A stretch of 64,000 nucleotides of DNA from an uncultured Methanobacteriaceae archaeon (lineage in GTDB: Archaea > Methanobacteriota > Methanobacteria > Methanobacteriales > Methanobacteriaceae), in contig CAMYKT010000005.1 of assembly GCA_947259185.1 (NCBI GenBank), forward strand, positions 1 to 64,000, given 5' to 3'. Under the pieces are notes generated by a model. That model saw nothing but the letters and a program-made list of their open reading frames with translations, was not told where the DNA came from and did not search any database. Below are positions 27,393 through 37,627 of this stretch, piece by piece (position 1 is the stretch's first letter; every line of letters starts with the position of its first letter). The translations under genes were made by a program, and so were the position numbers.

Positions 27393-28223
27393 CTATAGTC
27401 CTAAGTCCTTTTTGACTTGTTCTTCAGGCCACCAGCTTCGCGGACACTGTACGTAACAGACTCCACATTTAACACAGCGGTCTGTGTTTAATTCTGGTCG
27501 GCCCTCGGTCATGTCGAGAGCTCTGGTTTGGCAAGCCATGGCACAGGTTCCACAACCAATACACAGGGCCTGATTCACTACTTTTAGTTGTAGATCGCAA
27601 CCACATGCTTCAGTCATTCCAGCCAAGTCAATCATGGGCTGTAAGTAGTCCATGTCACCGTTTATTAAAGCTACAACTGTTTTTGCTATAATTTCAGGGG
27701 ATGGTGGGCATCCAGGTATAGCACAGTCTACTTTAATCAAATCGGCAATAGGCACGAATGATTCATGAGCTGGTTGTGCTTGCTGTCCACCACGGGAGAA
27801 CCGGGTGAAACATCCGGTAGCAGAGCAGGAACCAAAAGCACATACCATTGCTGCTTTTTCCCTTACTTCCATTAATTCATGCAGGCTGTGTTCGTCCTGC
27901 AGACATACAGACCCTTCAACCAGGGCCAAATCCATTTCTGGCATTTCCCATAGATCTACCAGGGTTTGTCCATAAACAATATCCACCATATTGGTGAGTA
28001 ATTCAGCGAGAATGTCGTAATTTTCACTTAACGACATAACATCTCCAGTACATCCACTTAAATGGATGTAACCAATTCTTGGTTTTGCATTTTCTTCAGC
28101 CACTTTTTCAACCTCCTGTTTCGAAGCTCCAGTATCTGCTGATTTAGCAGCGTCTGGTTTGGCTTCTTTATCCGGTTTAGCCTCAAATCCTAAAAACTGC
28201 TTAATTCGGGCGATCAAACTCAT
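27393..28223 (-). CDS. frhG: F420-reducing hydrogenase subunit gamma (small subunit)
   Basis: 276 residues. The hydrogenase small-subunit part holds the proximal-cluster cysteines (LSGCTGD, GSCSATGC, IPGCPPSPE, EACGCD), and the C-terminus adds two ferredoxin clusters (CIGCGTCAMACQTRAL, CVKCGVCYVQCP). It carries electrons from the NiFe site in FrhA to FrhB. A charged, Ala/Lys-rich N-terminal 45 residues (KPDKEAKPDAAKSAD) look like a flexible extension. Confidence 0.97.
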   Translation of the reverse strand: MSLIARIKQFLGFEAKPDKEAKPDAAKSADTGASKQEVEKVAEENAKPRIGYIHLSGCTGDVMSLSENYDILAELLTNMVDIVYGQTLVDLWEMPEMDLALVEGSVCLQDEHSLHELMEVREKAAMVCAFGSCSATGCFTRFSRGGQQAQPAHESFVPIADLIKVDCAIPGCPPSPEIIAKTVVALINGDMDYLQPMIDLAGMTEACGCDLQLKVVNQALCIGCGTCAMACQTRALDMTEGRPELNTDRCVKCGVCYVQCPRSWWPEEQVKKDLGL

Positions 28224-28225
28224 TG

Positions 28226-28702
28226 CTAAACCCCAATTTCCTTTAAAATTATTTTAATGGCCTTGGGAATAGCTTTTTCAACTGGGGGCGTGAGGCCCAT
28301 TTCCACATCAGGTGCAGAGACTTCTTTTGGCTTACATCCAATAACCATGACATCAATTTTTTCATTGAGTTCATGTAATGGCTGGTTTACTGGCCAGGAA
28401 TGCATGTTTTCATATGATCCTTTAGGAATTTCGTCAACTTCAAATTTTCGTAATTCTCCGGGTTCCGCCTTATACTCTACAACATCCACCACAATCATCT
28501 TTTTCCATGATTCATGAGGTAATGAAAATACAAAATGAGGGCCTCCCGTACCAGCATCAATAAACATAACATTATCTGGACGTTCTTCTTCATGTTCCTT
28601 GAAGTATTCCTCAAGGGCCTCTATAACTGCTGGGCCAAATCCATCGTCTTTAAATAAGACGTTTCCACAGCCCACAACTAAAATCTCCGCATCGTATGGC
28701 AT
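28226..28702 (-). CDS. frhD: Hydrogenase maturation endopeptidase FrhD
   Basis: 158 residues of the HyaD/HycI fold. The nickel-probing Asp/Glu lie in CGNVLFKDDGFGPAV and FIDAGTGGPHF; VIGCKPKEVS follows. It trims the C-terminal tail of FrhA after the histidine of DPCLSCATH once nickel is in place. It sits 19 bases after frhA and 2 bases before frhG within the operon. Confidence 0.95.
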   Translation of the reverse strand: MPYDAEILVVGCGNVLFKDDGFGPAVIEALEEYFKEHEEERPDNVMFIDAGTGGPHFVFSLPHESWKKMIVVDVVEYKAEPGELRKFEVDEIPKGSYENMHSWPVNQPLHELNEKIDVMVIGCKPKEVSAPDVEMGLTPPVEKAIPKAIKIILKEIGV

Positions 28703-28721
28703 GTTATTCCCTTAAACTAGC

Positions 28722-29939
<1,218 letters not shown>

Positions 29940-29948
29940 ATGTATCAC

Positions 29949-30389
29949 CTCTTGTTTTTAAAGTTTAATAACTAACATTTATATTGACTGTATCATAAGT
30001 TATAAGTTTTTCAATTGAAAATAAAATGAAAAGTATTTATATAACCTCTAATAGGGGCTAACTAAGATTTTCATAACTCCGCTGAAATTTGTTAAATATG
30101 AAAAAAAGAACCAAAGAGAGAATATAAAATATTAGAAAGATCTTATTAGTAATAATTAAAATTGTATTAACTTTTTCTAGTATTATTAAAATACGAGGAG
30201 GGATAACTTTATAAAGTACCTTAACAATACTATGTTATCCTATTGGATATCCCATTAGGAATATGAATTTTTAGTTTTTTAGTTAATAAATTTCTTTAAA
30301 AGAAGTTTTAAAACTAAAAAATGGAATATATAATAACCCTGAATCACAAATATAAATGTGATAATTAATTTAATAACGAAGGTGAGTTA
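29949..30389. other. Intergenic control region of frh and the PepSY-like gene
   Basis: A 441-base AT-rich stretch. It holds the frh promoter (TATA at about 30033-30046, minus strand), an imperfect inverted repeat TCCTATTGG...CCATTAGGA (30238-30260), a GGAGGG at 30197-30202 with no reading frame after it, and ATCACA/TGTGAT (30343-30348, 30357-30362) before the plus-strand gene. No RNA gene was recognised. Confidence 0.5.
30033..30046 (-). promoter_or_regulatory. TATA box of the frhADGB operon
   Basis: The minus strand reads GGTTATATAAATAC, a near-consensus archaeal TATA box with purines before it (AGAGG) as a BRE. Transcription starting about 25 bases on would give a leader of roughly 70 bases before the frhA TTG. 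frh genes respond to H2 supply in relatives, but no known operator was recognised. Confidence 0.6.
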
Positions 30390-30830
30390 ATGATAAACTC
30401 AAAGATTTTAGTATCGGTCGCTATAGTATTGATCATAGGAGTGGCGGCTGCTGGCTATCAAATTAGTCAGACCCCTGGCCTATGGCAAGTAACTGACCTA
30501 AATAACCCAGATCCTGTACAACAAGATGCTGATGTTTCTGTTACTACTGGAGATGCCGATGGAAGTTCTGGCAGTTCTAGTGGAAGTAGTAGTGGAAGTG
30601 GAAGTACTGGAGGAAGTTCAGGAGGTTCAAACGTGATTTCAGCCTCACAGGCTAGAAGTAATGCTCAGAATAATATTTTAGAGCCAAGCGCAGTTGCTGG
30701 AACTCCTACATTGACTACCATGGCTGGTAGACCAGTATATGTAGTACCAGTAATGGTGGGTAGTACTAGAGTAGGAGAAATACATATAGATGCAGTAACT
30801 GGAAAAAATGTAGGTGGAGCCGGGTTTTGA
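30390..30830 (+). CDS. Membrane-anchored PepSY-like protein with Ser/Gly linker
   Basis: 146 residues. An N-terminal signal anchor (about 5-24, KILVSVAIVLIIGVAAAGYQ), a Ser/Gly linker (about 58-80, SSGSSSGSSSGSGSTGGSSG) and a small PepSY-type domain (ISASQARSNAQNNI..., VPVMVGSTRVGEIHIDAVTGK). It should face outside the cell; PepSY domains often inhibit or chaperone proteases. AAGGTGA precedes the ATG. Its stop codon overlaps the start of the PAC2 gene. Confidence 0.8.
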   Translation: MINSKILVSVAIVLIIGVAAAGYQISQTPGLWQVTDLNNPDPVQQDADVSVTTGDADGSSGSSSGSSSGSGSTGGSSGGSNVISASQARSNAQNNILEPSAVAGTPTLTTMAGRPVYVVPVMVGSTRVGEIHIDAVTGKNVGGAGF

Positions 30831-31543
30831 TGATGGTTGAAACCAAAACCGAATGCTGTACCATACTCTCTGAAGAAATCAAAGACGCTGTTGTAATAGA
30901 AGCTTCACCCGGAGTGGGCCTTATAGGAAATATTCTAGGCTGGCTACTGGTGGAAGACCTTAAAATGAGGGAAATAGGATATATTGATTCCAAATATTTC
31001 CCTCCTTTAGCAGTTCTATATAAGGGAGTGGCCATCCATCCCTTCAGAATATACGAGGGAGAAGGAATAGTAATGTTCCTTTCTGATTTCATTGTCCCTC
31101 CCAATGTCGTATATGACATGACCAATGCCATAGTAGACTGGATGCAAAAAAATAACTCTAAAGAACTGATTACTTTCAACAGCTTGATGGTGCGTGAAAA
31201 AAGCCACCGTGTAGCTGGTGCAGGTAATAGTAAAGAGTTATCAAAAAAGCTAGCAGAGATGGAAGTGCCGGTAATTCCATTTGGAAACATTAATGGAATA
31301 TCAGGAACTCTTTTAACTCGTTGCGCTTCACAAGACATTCCTGCAACCTGTTTATTTGCAGAAGTTTTAAACCAGTACCCGGATCCTCGAGCAGCAGCAG
31401 AAGTCATTGAAGTGTTAAACAAGATGCTGGATAAAGATATTGATGCTGAGCCACTACTAAAAGAAGCACAGGAAATTGAATCCAGGTTAAAGAAACTGGC
31501 TGAAAGTGTTCAGGTAGAACCAGAGTCACCTATATATATGTGA
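30830..31543 (+). CDS. Proteasome assembly chaperone (PAC2) family protein
   Basis: About 237 residues. The family pattern is seen in VIEASPGVGLIGNILGWLL, FPPLAVLYKGVAIHP and the middle EKSHRVAGAGNSKELSKKLAE; the C-terminus is helical. Archaeal PAC2 proteins resemble a eukaryotic 20S-proteasome chaperone; a role in proteasome assembly is inferred. Starts at 30827 (TTG), 30830 and 30833 (ATG) are possible; the ATG at 30830 overlaps the stop of the PepSY-like gene by one base. A second PAC2 gene lies at 33277. Confidence 0.88.
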   Translation: MMVETKTECCTILSEEIKDAVVIEASPGVGLIGNILGWLLVEDLKMREIGYIDSKYFPPLAVLYKGVAIHPFRIYEGEGIVMFLSDFIVPPNVVYDMTNAIVDWMQKNNSKELITFNSLMVREKSHRVAGAGNSKELSKKLAEMEVPVIPFGNINGISGTLLTRCASQDIPATCLFAEVLNQYPDPRAAAEVIEVLNKMLDKDIDAEPLLKEAQEIESRLKKLAESVQVEPESPIYM

Positions 31544-31594
31544 AAATCTAACAACAATAAAAACACAACTTAATTATATTTTTATCATTTTCAA

Positions 31595-31671
<77 letters not shown>

Positions 31672-31716
31672 CAAATAAACTCTTTTTTTATTAGAATCAT
31701 TTAAGCATAAATAAAC

Positions 31717-31799
<83 letters not shown>

Positions 31800-31904
31800 T
31801 TAAAATTTTACTTTTATTGATTTTTTAATAATTATAACCGCAGGGATAATAGTCCATCATCTAAAAAGAAAAATAAAAAATAGTGAGGCTGATTCTAAAA
31901 AAAG

Positions 31905-33068
31905 TTATAAATATTTATCCAGATTATTTTCTGGAAATTTTATCTCTCCGTATTTCCCCCCACCTCCCGGCATCATTATCAATGTTTTATCCCGGAAAGC
32001 TTGAATTGCAGGTGAGATCTCTTTATCAATATTTTTTATTTCATCCAGAGGGGCATTAATCATCACTTCAATTTCATTACCAAATTCATGGACCAGTGCC
32101 TCCCATATACTTTGTACCCCTTTGGTGGTAACCCCCCGGGAATAGGTTAAGGCAATTATTTCAGCTAAAGGTAAAATATGGATGTAAGGAGGCCTGTGAT
32201 AGGGGTGATGAGGTTTATTCCAGGTAGCAATTTCAGATATACGATAATCGACTCCTTTTTTAATGGTACCTTTACATTCTGGACACTTCATTTTGAGTTC
32301 AAGCGCTTTTTTTGGATTGAATATCTGATAGCATTTAGTGCAGGCCGTTAAATGGTATTTACCCAGCCGAGGATCCATACCAAAATTTGCCTTTATTTTT
32401 TTCCGTTTCAGGGTATTCTTCAGGGAAGAAAAAGAAATATCTTCCAGCTCCATTTGATTAAATTCACGTCCCAGTCGATGAGGCCATGGAGAATGGGCAT
32501 CTGAGTTGGTTAAAAAAGGCACATCTTGCAGTTCCTTAATCACATCTGCCATGTTAGTATCTGCTGAGAGCCCCAGTTCTAAAAAATCAGGTTTCTTACC
32601 ATAGCAATCCTGGTGACTATCATGCGCCTTGTACATACTGGTCCAGGGTGTAAATGCATGGGCCGGTCCAATTAATCCATCATAATCATGCACCATATCC
32701 ATGATTTCTGCGCCATTCATCCTGACCCGGGGGCGTCCCTCGTTTTCTTTATCCACCGATACGATTTTGTCCCTTAGTTCGTGTGCTGTTTCCAGAGAGG
32801 GTAATATCAGGAGGTGGTGCACTCTTTTATTATCCTCCACTTCAGCGGTGATGATGAAATCACAGTCTTCTGTGGAATAAATTCCATCTCCCTGGGGAGT
32901 AGTGCTATCTTTTATTATTTCTAACCAACCAGGATGAAGTCCGTCTCCTGTTCCCACCAGATTCAGTCCTTTTAATTTTGCCTGGGGAGCTATCGCATCA
33001 ATGACCATATTGTTAGAAGTAGCCCGGGAAAAGCAACTGTGAATATGCAAATCAGCATTGATTATCAT
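31905..33068 (-). CDS. Endonuclease Q (PHP-family DNA repair nuclease)
   Basis: 387 residues. A PHP domain with DLHIHSCFSRATS, VGTGDGLHP, HAFTPW and LTNSDAHSPWPHRLG supplies the metal site; a zinc module (CTKCYQIF...MKCPECKG) follows about 245-275, then a C-terminal domain. This order is that of archaeal EndoQ (TIGR00375), which nicks DNA 5' of uracil, hypoxanthine or xanthine. No ribosome binding site precedes the ATG, so it may be leaderless. Confidence 0.9.
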   Translation of the reverse strand: MIINADLHIHSCFSRATSNNMVIDAIAPQAKLKGLNLVGTGDGLHPGWLEIIKDSTTPQGDGIYSTEDCDFIITAEVEDNKRVHHLLILPSLETAHELRDKIVSVDKENEGRPRVRMNGAEIMDMVHDYDGLIGPAHAFTPWTSMYKAHDSHQDCYGKKPDFLELGLSADTNMADVIKELQDVPFLTNSDAHSPWPHRLGREFNQMELEDISFSSLKNTLKRKKIKANFGMDPRLGKYHLTACTKCYQIFNPKKALELKMKCPECKGTIKKGVDYRISEIATWNKPHHPYHRPPYIHILPLAEIIALTYSRGVTTKGVQSIWEALVHEFGNEIEVMINAPLDEIKNIDKEISPAIQAFRDKTLIMMPGGGGKYGEIKFPENNLDKYL

Positions 33069-33276
33069 ATAGAAAGGTTAGCTGATTTTTGTATATATAA
33101 TTAAAGCAAAATGAATGAAATTTTAGAATTATAGTCGCTGGATTTTAAAAAAAATTATCCAACAATCCATAGAATATGGAACTAAAACAAAAAAATGATC
33201 CAAAAATAAAAAAATTGGGCAATAATAAAAAAATAAAAAGTAAGGAGTTTGATGGGGTTTTATCATTAAAAATAAT

Positions 33277-34050
33277 TTATCCTATATACCGAAGATCTTC
33301 CTCTCCAGGTTTTAGAGTCATACGTTCCATCATTTCCTGTTCCATCTGTTGAGCTTTTGAAATCATTTTACGGGTTTCTTCTGCTCTTTCATCAAGTTTT
33401 TCTGTATCAACTTCCAGTTTTAGAAGTTTTACCAGCACATTGAGCATGGCCTTGGCTGCTTCAGCATCGATGAAGTAACCAGGTGTTTCCCCCATGAGAC
33501 AGGCACCCTCCATACCCCGGAGAGTTCCCATGCCCAGTAGTAATCCAGAAGCTCCAATAATACCACCATCAGCAGAGCGCATGGTTACATCATGCTCTTT
33601 AAGTTTTTCTGCCAGTTTTTTGTTAGTTGCAGCCCCAAATACCTTTGTTTTTTCAACTGCTTGGCCAGTAGCCAGCCCACCAAGAGTATAAATTTCTTTT
33701 ACGCCGTAATTCTCAACCAGATCCAGTATAAGGCCGCATATTTCATACTGGCCTTCCGGAGATAAGCCTTGAGTATTACCTACCAGGAACAGGTAGTCTC
33801 TCTCTTCTTTACCTGCAGATTTGAGATAGTAAAACTCATTTTTCATGGTTTCTATTATTCCTTCCTCATCTACCATTACTTGAGGAGGAAAAGAAGGGGA
33901 GTATATTTCAGCGAATTTAGTAGCTCCCAGTTCATCTATTATGTGATCTGCTGCCAGTTTTCCTACATGGCCTATGCCCGGTAGAGCTTCTATGAAAATT
34001 GGTTGGTTCAGATCCACTTCTTCCAATACATTAATAATGGTTTTTTTCAT
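33277..34050 (-). CDS. Proteasome assembly chaperone (PAC2) family protein
   Basis: 257 residues with PIFIEALPGIGHVGKLAADHII, SPSFPPQVMVDEEG, VGNTQGLSPEGQYEI, TLGGLATG and MGETPGYFIDAEAA. This is the more standard archaeal PAC2 type, typically encoded, as here, directly downstream of nop10 and aIF2-alpha. The C-terminal 40 residues are helical and charged (AEETRKMISKAQQMEQEMME). AAGGAAGG precedes the ATG. Confidence 0.92.
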   Translation of the reverse strand: MKKTIINVLEEVDLNQPIFIEALPGIGHVGKLAADHIIDELGATKFAEIYSPSFPPQVMVDEEGIIETMKNEFYYLKSAGKEERDYLFLVGNTQGLSPEGQYEICGLILDLVENYGVKEIYTLGGLATGQAVEKTKVFGAATNKKLAEKLKEHDVTMRSADGGIIGASGLLLGMGTLRGMEGACLMGETPGYFIDAEAAKAMLNVLVKLLKLEVDTEKLDERAEETRKMISKAQQMEQEMMERMTLKPGEEDLRYIG

Positions 34051-34094
34051 GTTGATCCTTCCTTGGCCTTCCCAAAAATAATTAGAATGAAATT

Positions 34095-34259
34095 TTATTC
34101 TCTTTCCAGCATCTGCTTTTTAAGAATTCTGCGGTACTTTCCGTATTTATCCTCAGGAGAATATTTAGCCGGGAAAATTACTCCCACCTCTCCCCCGCAA
34201 TGAGGACAGATGTCCTGCAATGTATATCTAAAACAGGACTTGCATTTACTCATTTTCAT
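34095..34259 (-). CDS. nop10: H/ACA RNP protein Nop10
   Basis: A 54-residue protein with a zinc ribbon (CKSCFRYTLQDICPHCG) and the basic tail YSPEDKYGKYRRILKKQ, both diagnostic of Nop10. It joins Cbf5, Gar1 and L7Ae in guide-RNA-directed pseudouridylation of rRNA. The ATG at 34259 lies 2 bases after the aIF2-alpha stop; a second ATG at 34253 is possible. The spacing to the PAC2 gene keeps the conserved archaeal operon order. Confidence 0.95.
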   Translation of the reverse strand: MKMSKCKSCFRYTLQDICPHCGGEVGVIFPAKYSPEDKYGKYRRILKKQMLERE

Positions 34260-34261
34260 TT

Positions 34262-35041
34262 TTATTCCAGTTCTCGATAGAAAGTGCCTTCCCCTTCAGA
34301 AGATTCCACTACTTCAATACATTTTTGGGCTGCTTTTTTAAGGTTCTTTTCAGCTTCAATATAGTCAGTGGAAGTAACTATGAGCCGGTATCTAGGAGCA
34401 CCTACACACTGGATTACCACGTTATCTTCTTCTGCACTTTGTAGGGCGTTTTTAATAATATCCACACCTTCCGGGGCATAGGATTTAAGGTCAACATATC
34501 CAGTAATCTGAACTTCAGGAGGAGTAATATTTTTCTTTGCTATTTCAGCAATGGCTTTAGCCCATTCTGGATCAACACCTTCTTCAATTAAGGCATTTTC
34601 TCCTTCTTCTGCAGCTATTTCAAATCCACCATAAATATCACCAAATCTTTCCATGAGCAGGTAACCCACTTCATCATATGATGCATCCAGATCCTTATCC
34701 ATCCCTTTACCAACCAGTTCCAGGAACTTCTCAGCCTTTTGTTCTATTTTCCAGGACTGGATTTTTTTGGTTCTCTGATCCTCACGGATCCGTTTCATGG
34801 ACACATCCACGTGTCCCTTTCTAGGGTTTACCCTTAAAACACGAGCTACAATTTTTTGGTTTTCTCTGACATAATCCCTAATATTCTTTACCCATCCAGA
34901 GGAAACCTCTGAAATATGGATAAATGCCTCTTTGCCCTGATATTCTTCAAGACTGGCAAACGCACCGTAGTTTAGAACTTTGTGTACGGTTCCTACAATG
35001 AGTTCACCCTCATCAGGCCATTGATTTTTTCTTCTTACCAT
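34262..35041 (-). CDS. Translation initiation factor aIF2 subunit alpha
   Basis: About 259 residues from the ATG 6 bases after AGGTG; the GTG at 35050 is part of that site. An S1/OB domain (GTVHKVLNYGAFASL..., EAFIHISEVSSGWVKNIRDYV) is followed by a helical domain and an alpha-beta domain (NVVIQCVGAPRYRLIVTSTD). It is one arm of the heterotrimer that brings Met-tRNAi to the ribosome. It lies between rps27e and nop10 in the conserved operon. Confidence 0.96.
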   Translation of the reverse strand: MVRRKNQWPDEGELIVGTVHKVLNYGAFASLEEYQGKEAFIHISEVSSGWVKNIRDYVRENQKIVARVLRVNPRKGHVDVSMKRIREDQRTKKIQSWKIEQKAEKFLELVGKGMDKDLDASYDEVGYLLMERFGDIYGGFEIAAEEGENALIEEGVDPEWAKAIAEIAKKNITPPEVQITGYVDLKSYAPEGVDIIKNALQSAEEDNVVIQCVGAPRYRLIVTSTDYIEAEKNLKKAAQKCIEVVESSEGEGTFYRELE

Positions 35042-35083
35042 GGGAAACACCTAAAATAAATAAAAAATGATTTAAAAAAAAAA

Positions 35084-35269
35084 TTAATCTAAAACTTCTA
35101 CGATTTGAGCAGTAATCTGTGACTTTCCACCCTGAGGTTTAACCAGGGTTTTTCCACAGATAATGCACTGAACAACAGATGCTGCCTTATCAAAAACTAC
35201 CTGCTGATTTCCACAGTCCATGCATTTAACTCTAAGAAAATTACTCTTTTTATTGGAAAAAACTGCCAT
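35084..35269 (-). CDS. rps27e: 30S ribosomal protein S27e
   Basis: 61 residues with a C4 zinc finger CMDCGNQQVVFDKAASVVQC, closed by CGKTL. Length and sequence fit the archaeal S27e. It is 8 bases after rpl44e and 42 before aIF2-alpha. GGTGA precedes the ATG. Confidence 0.97.
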   Translation of the reverse strand: MAVFSNKKSNFLRVKCMDCGNQQVVFDKAASVVQCIICGKTLVKPQGGKSQITAQIVEVLD

Positions 35270-35277
35270 ATTATCAC

Positions 35278-35559
35278 CTATCTAGCTATAAATTCCACTT
35301 TTCCAGGTCGGAAAGTGTGTTTTTTGATATGTGATTTGCCACATTCTTTACACTTGAATCTCAAGTCCAGCTTTTTTACTGGTTTGTTACCTGAAGGAAG
35401 CGGACGAGGATATCCCCGGTAACCGCTGGTTACCCTTCTGAATTGCCTTTGTCCCCATTTAAGCTCGCTGGCCTTCCTTTTTTTTGATACTAAAACTTCA
35501 TGAGCAGTATGTTTCTTGCAACTTGGACAGTAAGTTCTCCTTTCTTTAGGAATCTTCAT
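35278..35559 (-). CDS. rpl44e: 50S ribosomal protein L44e
   Basis: 93 residues starting MKIPKERRTYCPSC behind AGAGGTGA; an upstream in-frame start would add 12 unlikely residues. Two CXXC pairs (CPSCKKH, CKECGKSH) form the zinc site and the body is very basic (FRRVTSGYRGYPRPLPSG). It is first in the L44e-S27e-aIF2alpha-Nop10-PAC2 run. Confidence 0.97.
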   Translation of the reverse strand: MKIPKERRTYCPSCKKHTAHEVLVSKKRKASELKWGQRQFRRVTSGYRGYPRPLPSGNKPVKKLDLRFKCKECGKSHIKKHTFRPGKVEFIAR

Positions 35560-35792
35560 ATAATCACCTCTATTGTAAAAATAAATCCACATCACGAATT
35601 TGATCTGAATTCTATAAAATGGTCAATCCCCTACCCAGGGGTAGAAAAGATATATTATATCTGTTTATAATTAGAATCTCTATTTATATGTTTGGATTAA
35701 ATGGGGTTTCCATTAATCAAAAAAAATAGCTGACAGAATAAAGGTTCATTGAAGTTCAAAGTTTCAATAAAGTTTTTATTTGAATCAGAAAA

Positions 35793-36557
35793 TTATGAAC
35801 GTATGAATCTACCCTTCCTGCTTTTCAAAAGTATTTTAGCATTGGGTTCAGGTAATATGATTACATCTTGAGGATAAAATGGACCATAGACTTTCTGATC
35901 TACCCCTAAAATTGAGGGTAATTCTTCAAAAATCACCATGGTCTTGAAATCAAATTTTTTAGGGAACTCGGAGGTATCCCCTTTACTTGTAGCTACAATA
36001 TCCTGTTTTTCTTTAATTTGATTATGTAACTGAGCTATATTTCCCGGTAGCAATGAAGCATTTGAATCTGTTTCTGGTGTTGCTTTTTCTTCAGGGTTAA
36101 TGGGTTTTTTAATAGTTGAATTGATTGGGGGTTTAATCTCTCCCGGCTCGCTATCAATTTCATCTAGGGAAGGTATAATCCTTCCCCTGTGGCCCTTTAA
36201 TATATCTACAAGGGAGAAGTAAAGCTTCTCTTCCTCAGGGGTGAGGTTTAAAGGAGTGGTATCTTGCAAGTCAAACTGGGGCTTTCCCTTAAAAAGATGA
36301 TAGGAACGTTGTATGTTCATAACTGCACTATCAGCTATTTTATGCTCCCGTCGTTCGCAAATTTCAGTGGCTATACGTTGAGTATCCTTCAGAAGATCAT
36401 ATTCCATGGTAAATGGATCGTTACCCACAGTATCCATTAATTCTTCCAGGTAGCGATGAACCCGGTGGTAAAAATCATCCCCTACCCGTGCCAGACCACT
36501 GTTGCTACGTTCATTCTTTTGTATTTTCCTTAGCTTCTGGAAAAACTCATCCAACAC
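35793..36557 (-). CDS. Archaeal GINS complex subunit (Gins15/51 type)
   Basis: 254 residues. The N-terminal helical A-domain reads ARVGDDFYHRVHRYLEELMD and RREHKIADSAVMNIQRSY; a proline-rich linker (about 140-195) and a small beta B-domain (VYGPFYPQDVIILPEPNAKIL) follow. That order, A then B, is typical of Gins15 (Gins51). GINS bridges the MCM helicase and GAN/RecJ at the fork. It lies just downstream of pcn, the usual archaeal linkage. GTG or TTG start behind GAGGAAT. Confidence 0.85.
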   Translation of the reverse strand: MLDEFFQKLRKIQKNERSNSGLARVGDDFYHRVHRYLEELMDTVGNDPFTMEYDLLKDTQRIATEICERREHKIADSAVMNIQRSYHLFKGKPQFDLQDTTPLNLTPEEEKLYFSLVDILKGHRGRIIPSLDEIDSEPGEIKPPINSTIKKPINPEEKATPETDSNASLLPGNIAQLHNQIKEKQDIVATSKGDTSEFPKKFDFKTMVIFEELPSILGVDQKVYGPFYPQDVIILPEPNAKILLKSRKGRFIRS

Positions 36558-36623
36558 TATTCCTCACTTAAATCCTCGGTTTATATTATTTTTAAAAAAG
36601 GGAATTATTATAGATCCAGATTA

Positions 36624-37358
36624 TTATTCTTCTGCCTCAATTCTAGGGGCCAGTAAAAAGCTGAGTTCACCTTCATCTGCTACCATTTTTAATTTCAGGT
36701 TTAAAGGCATGTCATCCCCTAAATTAATGGTGGCAATATCTGAGAATTTATCTGCCTTGAGCATTTCCTTTATCTTTTCCAGAGAAAACACAGATCTAGC
36801 TTCAGACTCTATTTTTTCCCCATGCAAATACTCTACATTGGCATCTCCAAATTCTCCTTCTGCAGAGGCTATGAATTTATCTGCATCCACCATCATGGCT
36901 ATTTTATCAGAGAAGATGTCAATATCTTGAATGGAGTCTTTGAGTAAGCTGAAAGGAACTTCGAATTGGGTAGGGTATTCCAGTTGCGGAGGGCTGGGAG
37001 CTTCATATTCTATATCAATAAGTCTGATTTTAAATCTTCTTTTTGCCTCTCCCTCGAAAGTAATAATGAAGTTTCCTTCATCCAGAGACATATAAACTCT
37101 ATCATCACTTTTTGAACGTTTTAAAACTTTCATTAGTTCTTCGGTGTCCACATTAATTTTTTCAGGTTCGTCACAGAGATATTCATCAAATAGGCTGGCC
37201 TTCAGTTCAAGATGCACAAATGTGATGTGGCTTCGGTCCAGGGCATCCAGTCTCATTCCTTCACTATCAGTTTGTATTTGCACTTCGTCCACAATAGAAG
37301 AAATAGCATCAAAACTGGTTTTCAATATGTTAGGGTCGCTTAGTTCTGCTTTAAACAT
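36624..37358 (-). CDS. pcn: DNA sliding clamp PCNA
   Basis: 244 residues, the normal length for a homotrimeric archaeal PCNA. Signatures are IVDEVQIQTDSEGMRLDALDRSHITFVHLEL at the N-terminus, the interdomain loop region, and LLAPRIEAEE at the C-terminus. It encircles DNA and tethers polymerases, Fen1 and ligase. AGGAGG precedes the ATG. It is followed 66 bases later by the GINS gene. Confidence 0.97.
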   Translation of the reverse strand: MFKAELSDPNILKTSFDAISSIVDEVQIQTDSEGMRLDALDRSHITFVHLELKASLFDEYLCDEPEKINVDTEELMKVLKRSKSDDRVYMSLDEGNFIITFEGEAKRRFKIRLIDIEYEAPSPPQLEYPTQFEVPFSLLKDSIQDIDIFSDKIAMMVDADKFIASAEGEFGDANVEYLHGEKIESEARSVFSLEKIKEMLKADKFSDIATINLGDDMPLNLKLKMVADEGELSFLLAPRIEAEE

Positions 37359-37627
37359 TTACATCCTCCTTCTTCATATCCAAAAAGTAGATGAAATTAA
37401 TTAAGTAATCCGGTGATGTTTTATTTTTAAATTAATTATCCCTTTTTATTATTAAAATAGTATATTCCCTTATTTATAATAAGCATACCTTCCCTTAAGT
37501 AAGATGCATTATAATTGATATAATACATTCTCATTTAATTCTTAGTTTTAAATTATTATGGAAAATAAACTAATTTTGTGAGATACTAGAAAAATTTTGT
37601 TGATTAAAGAAACACCAATAGATTAAA

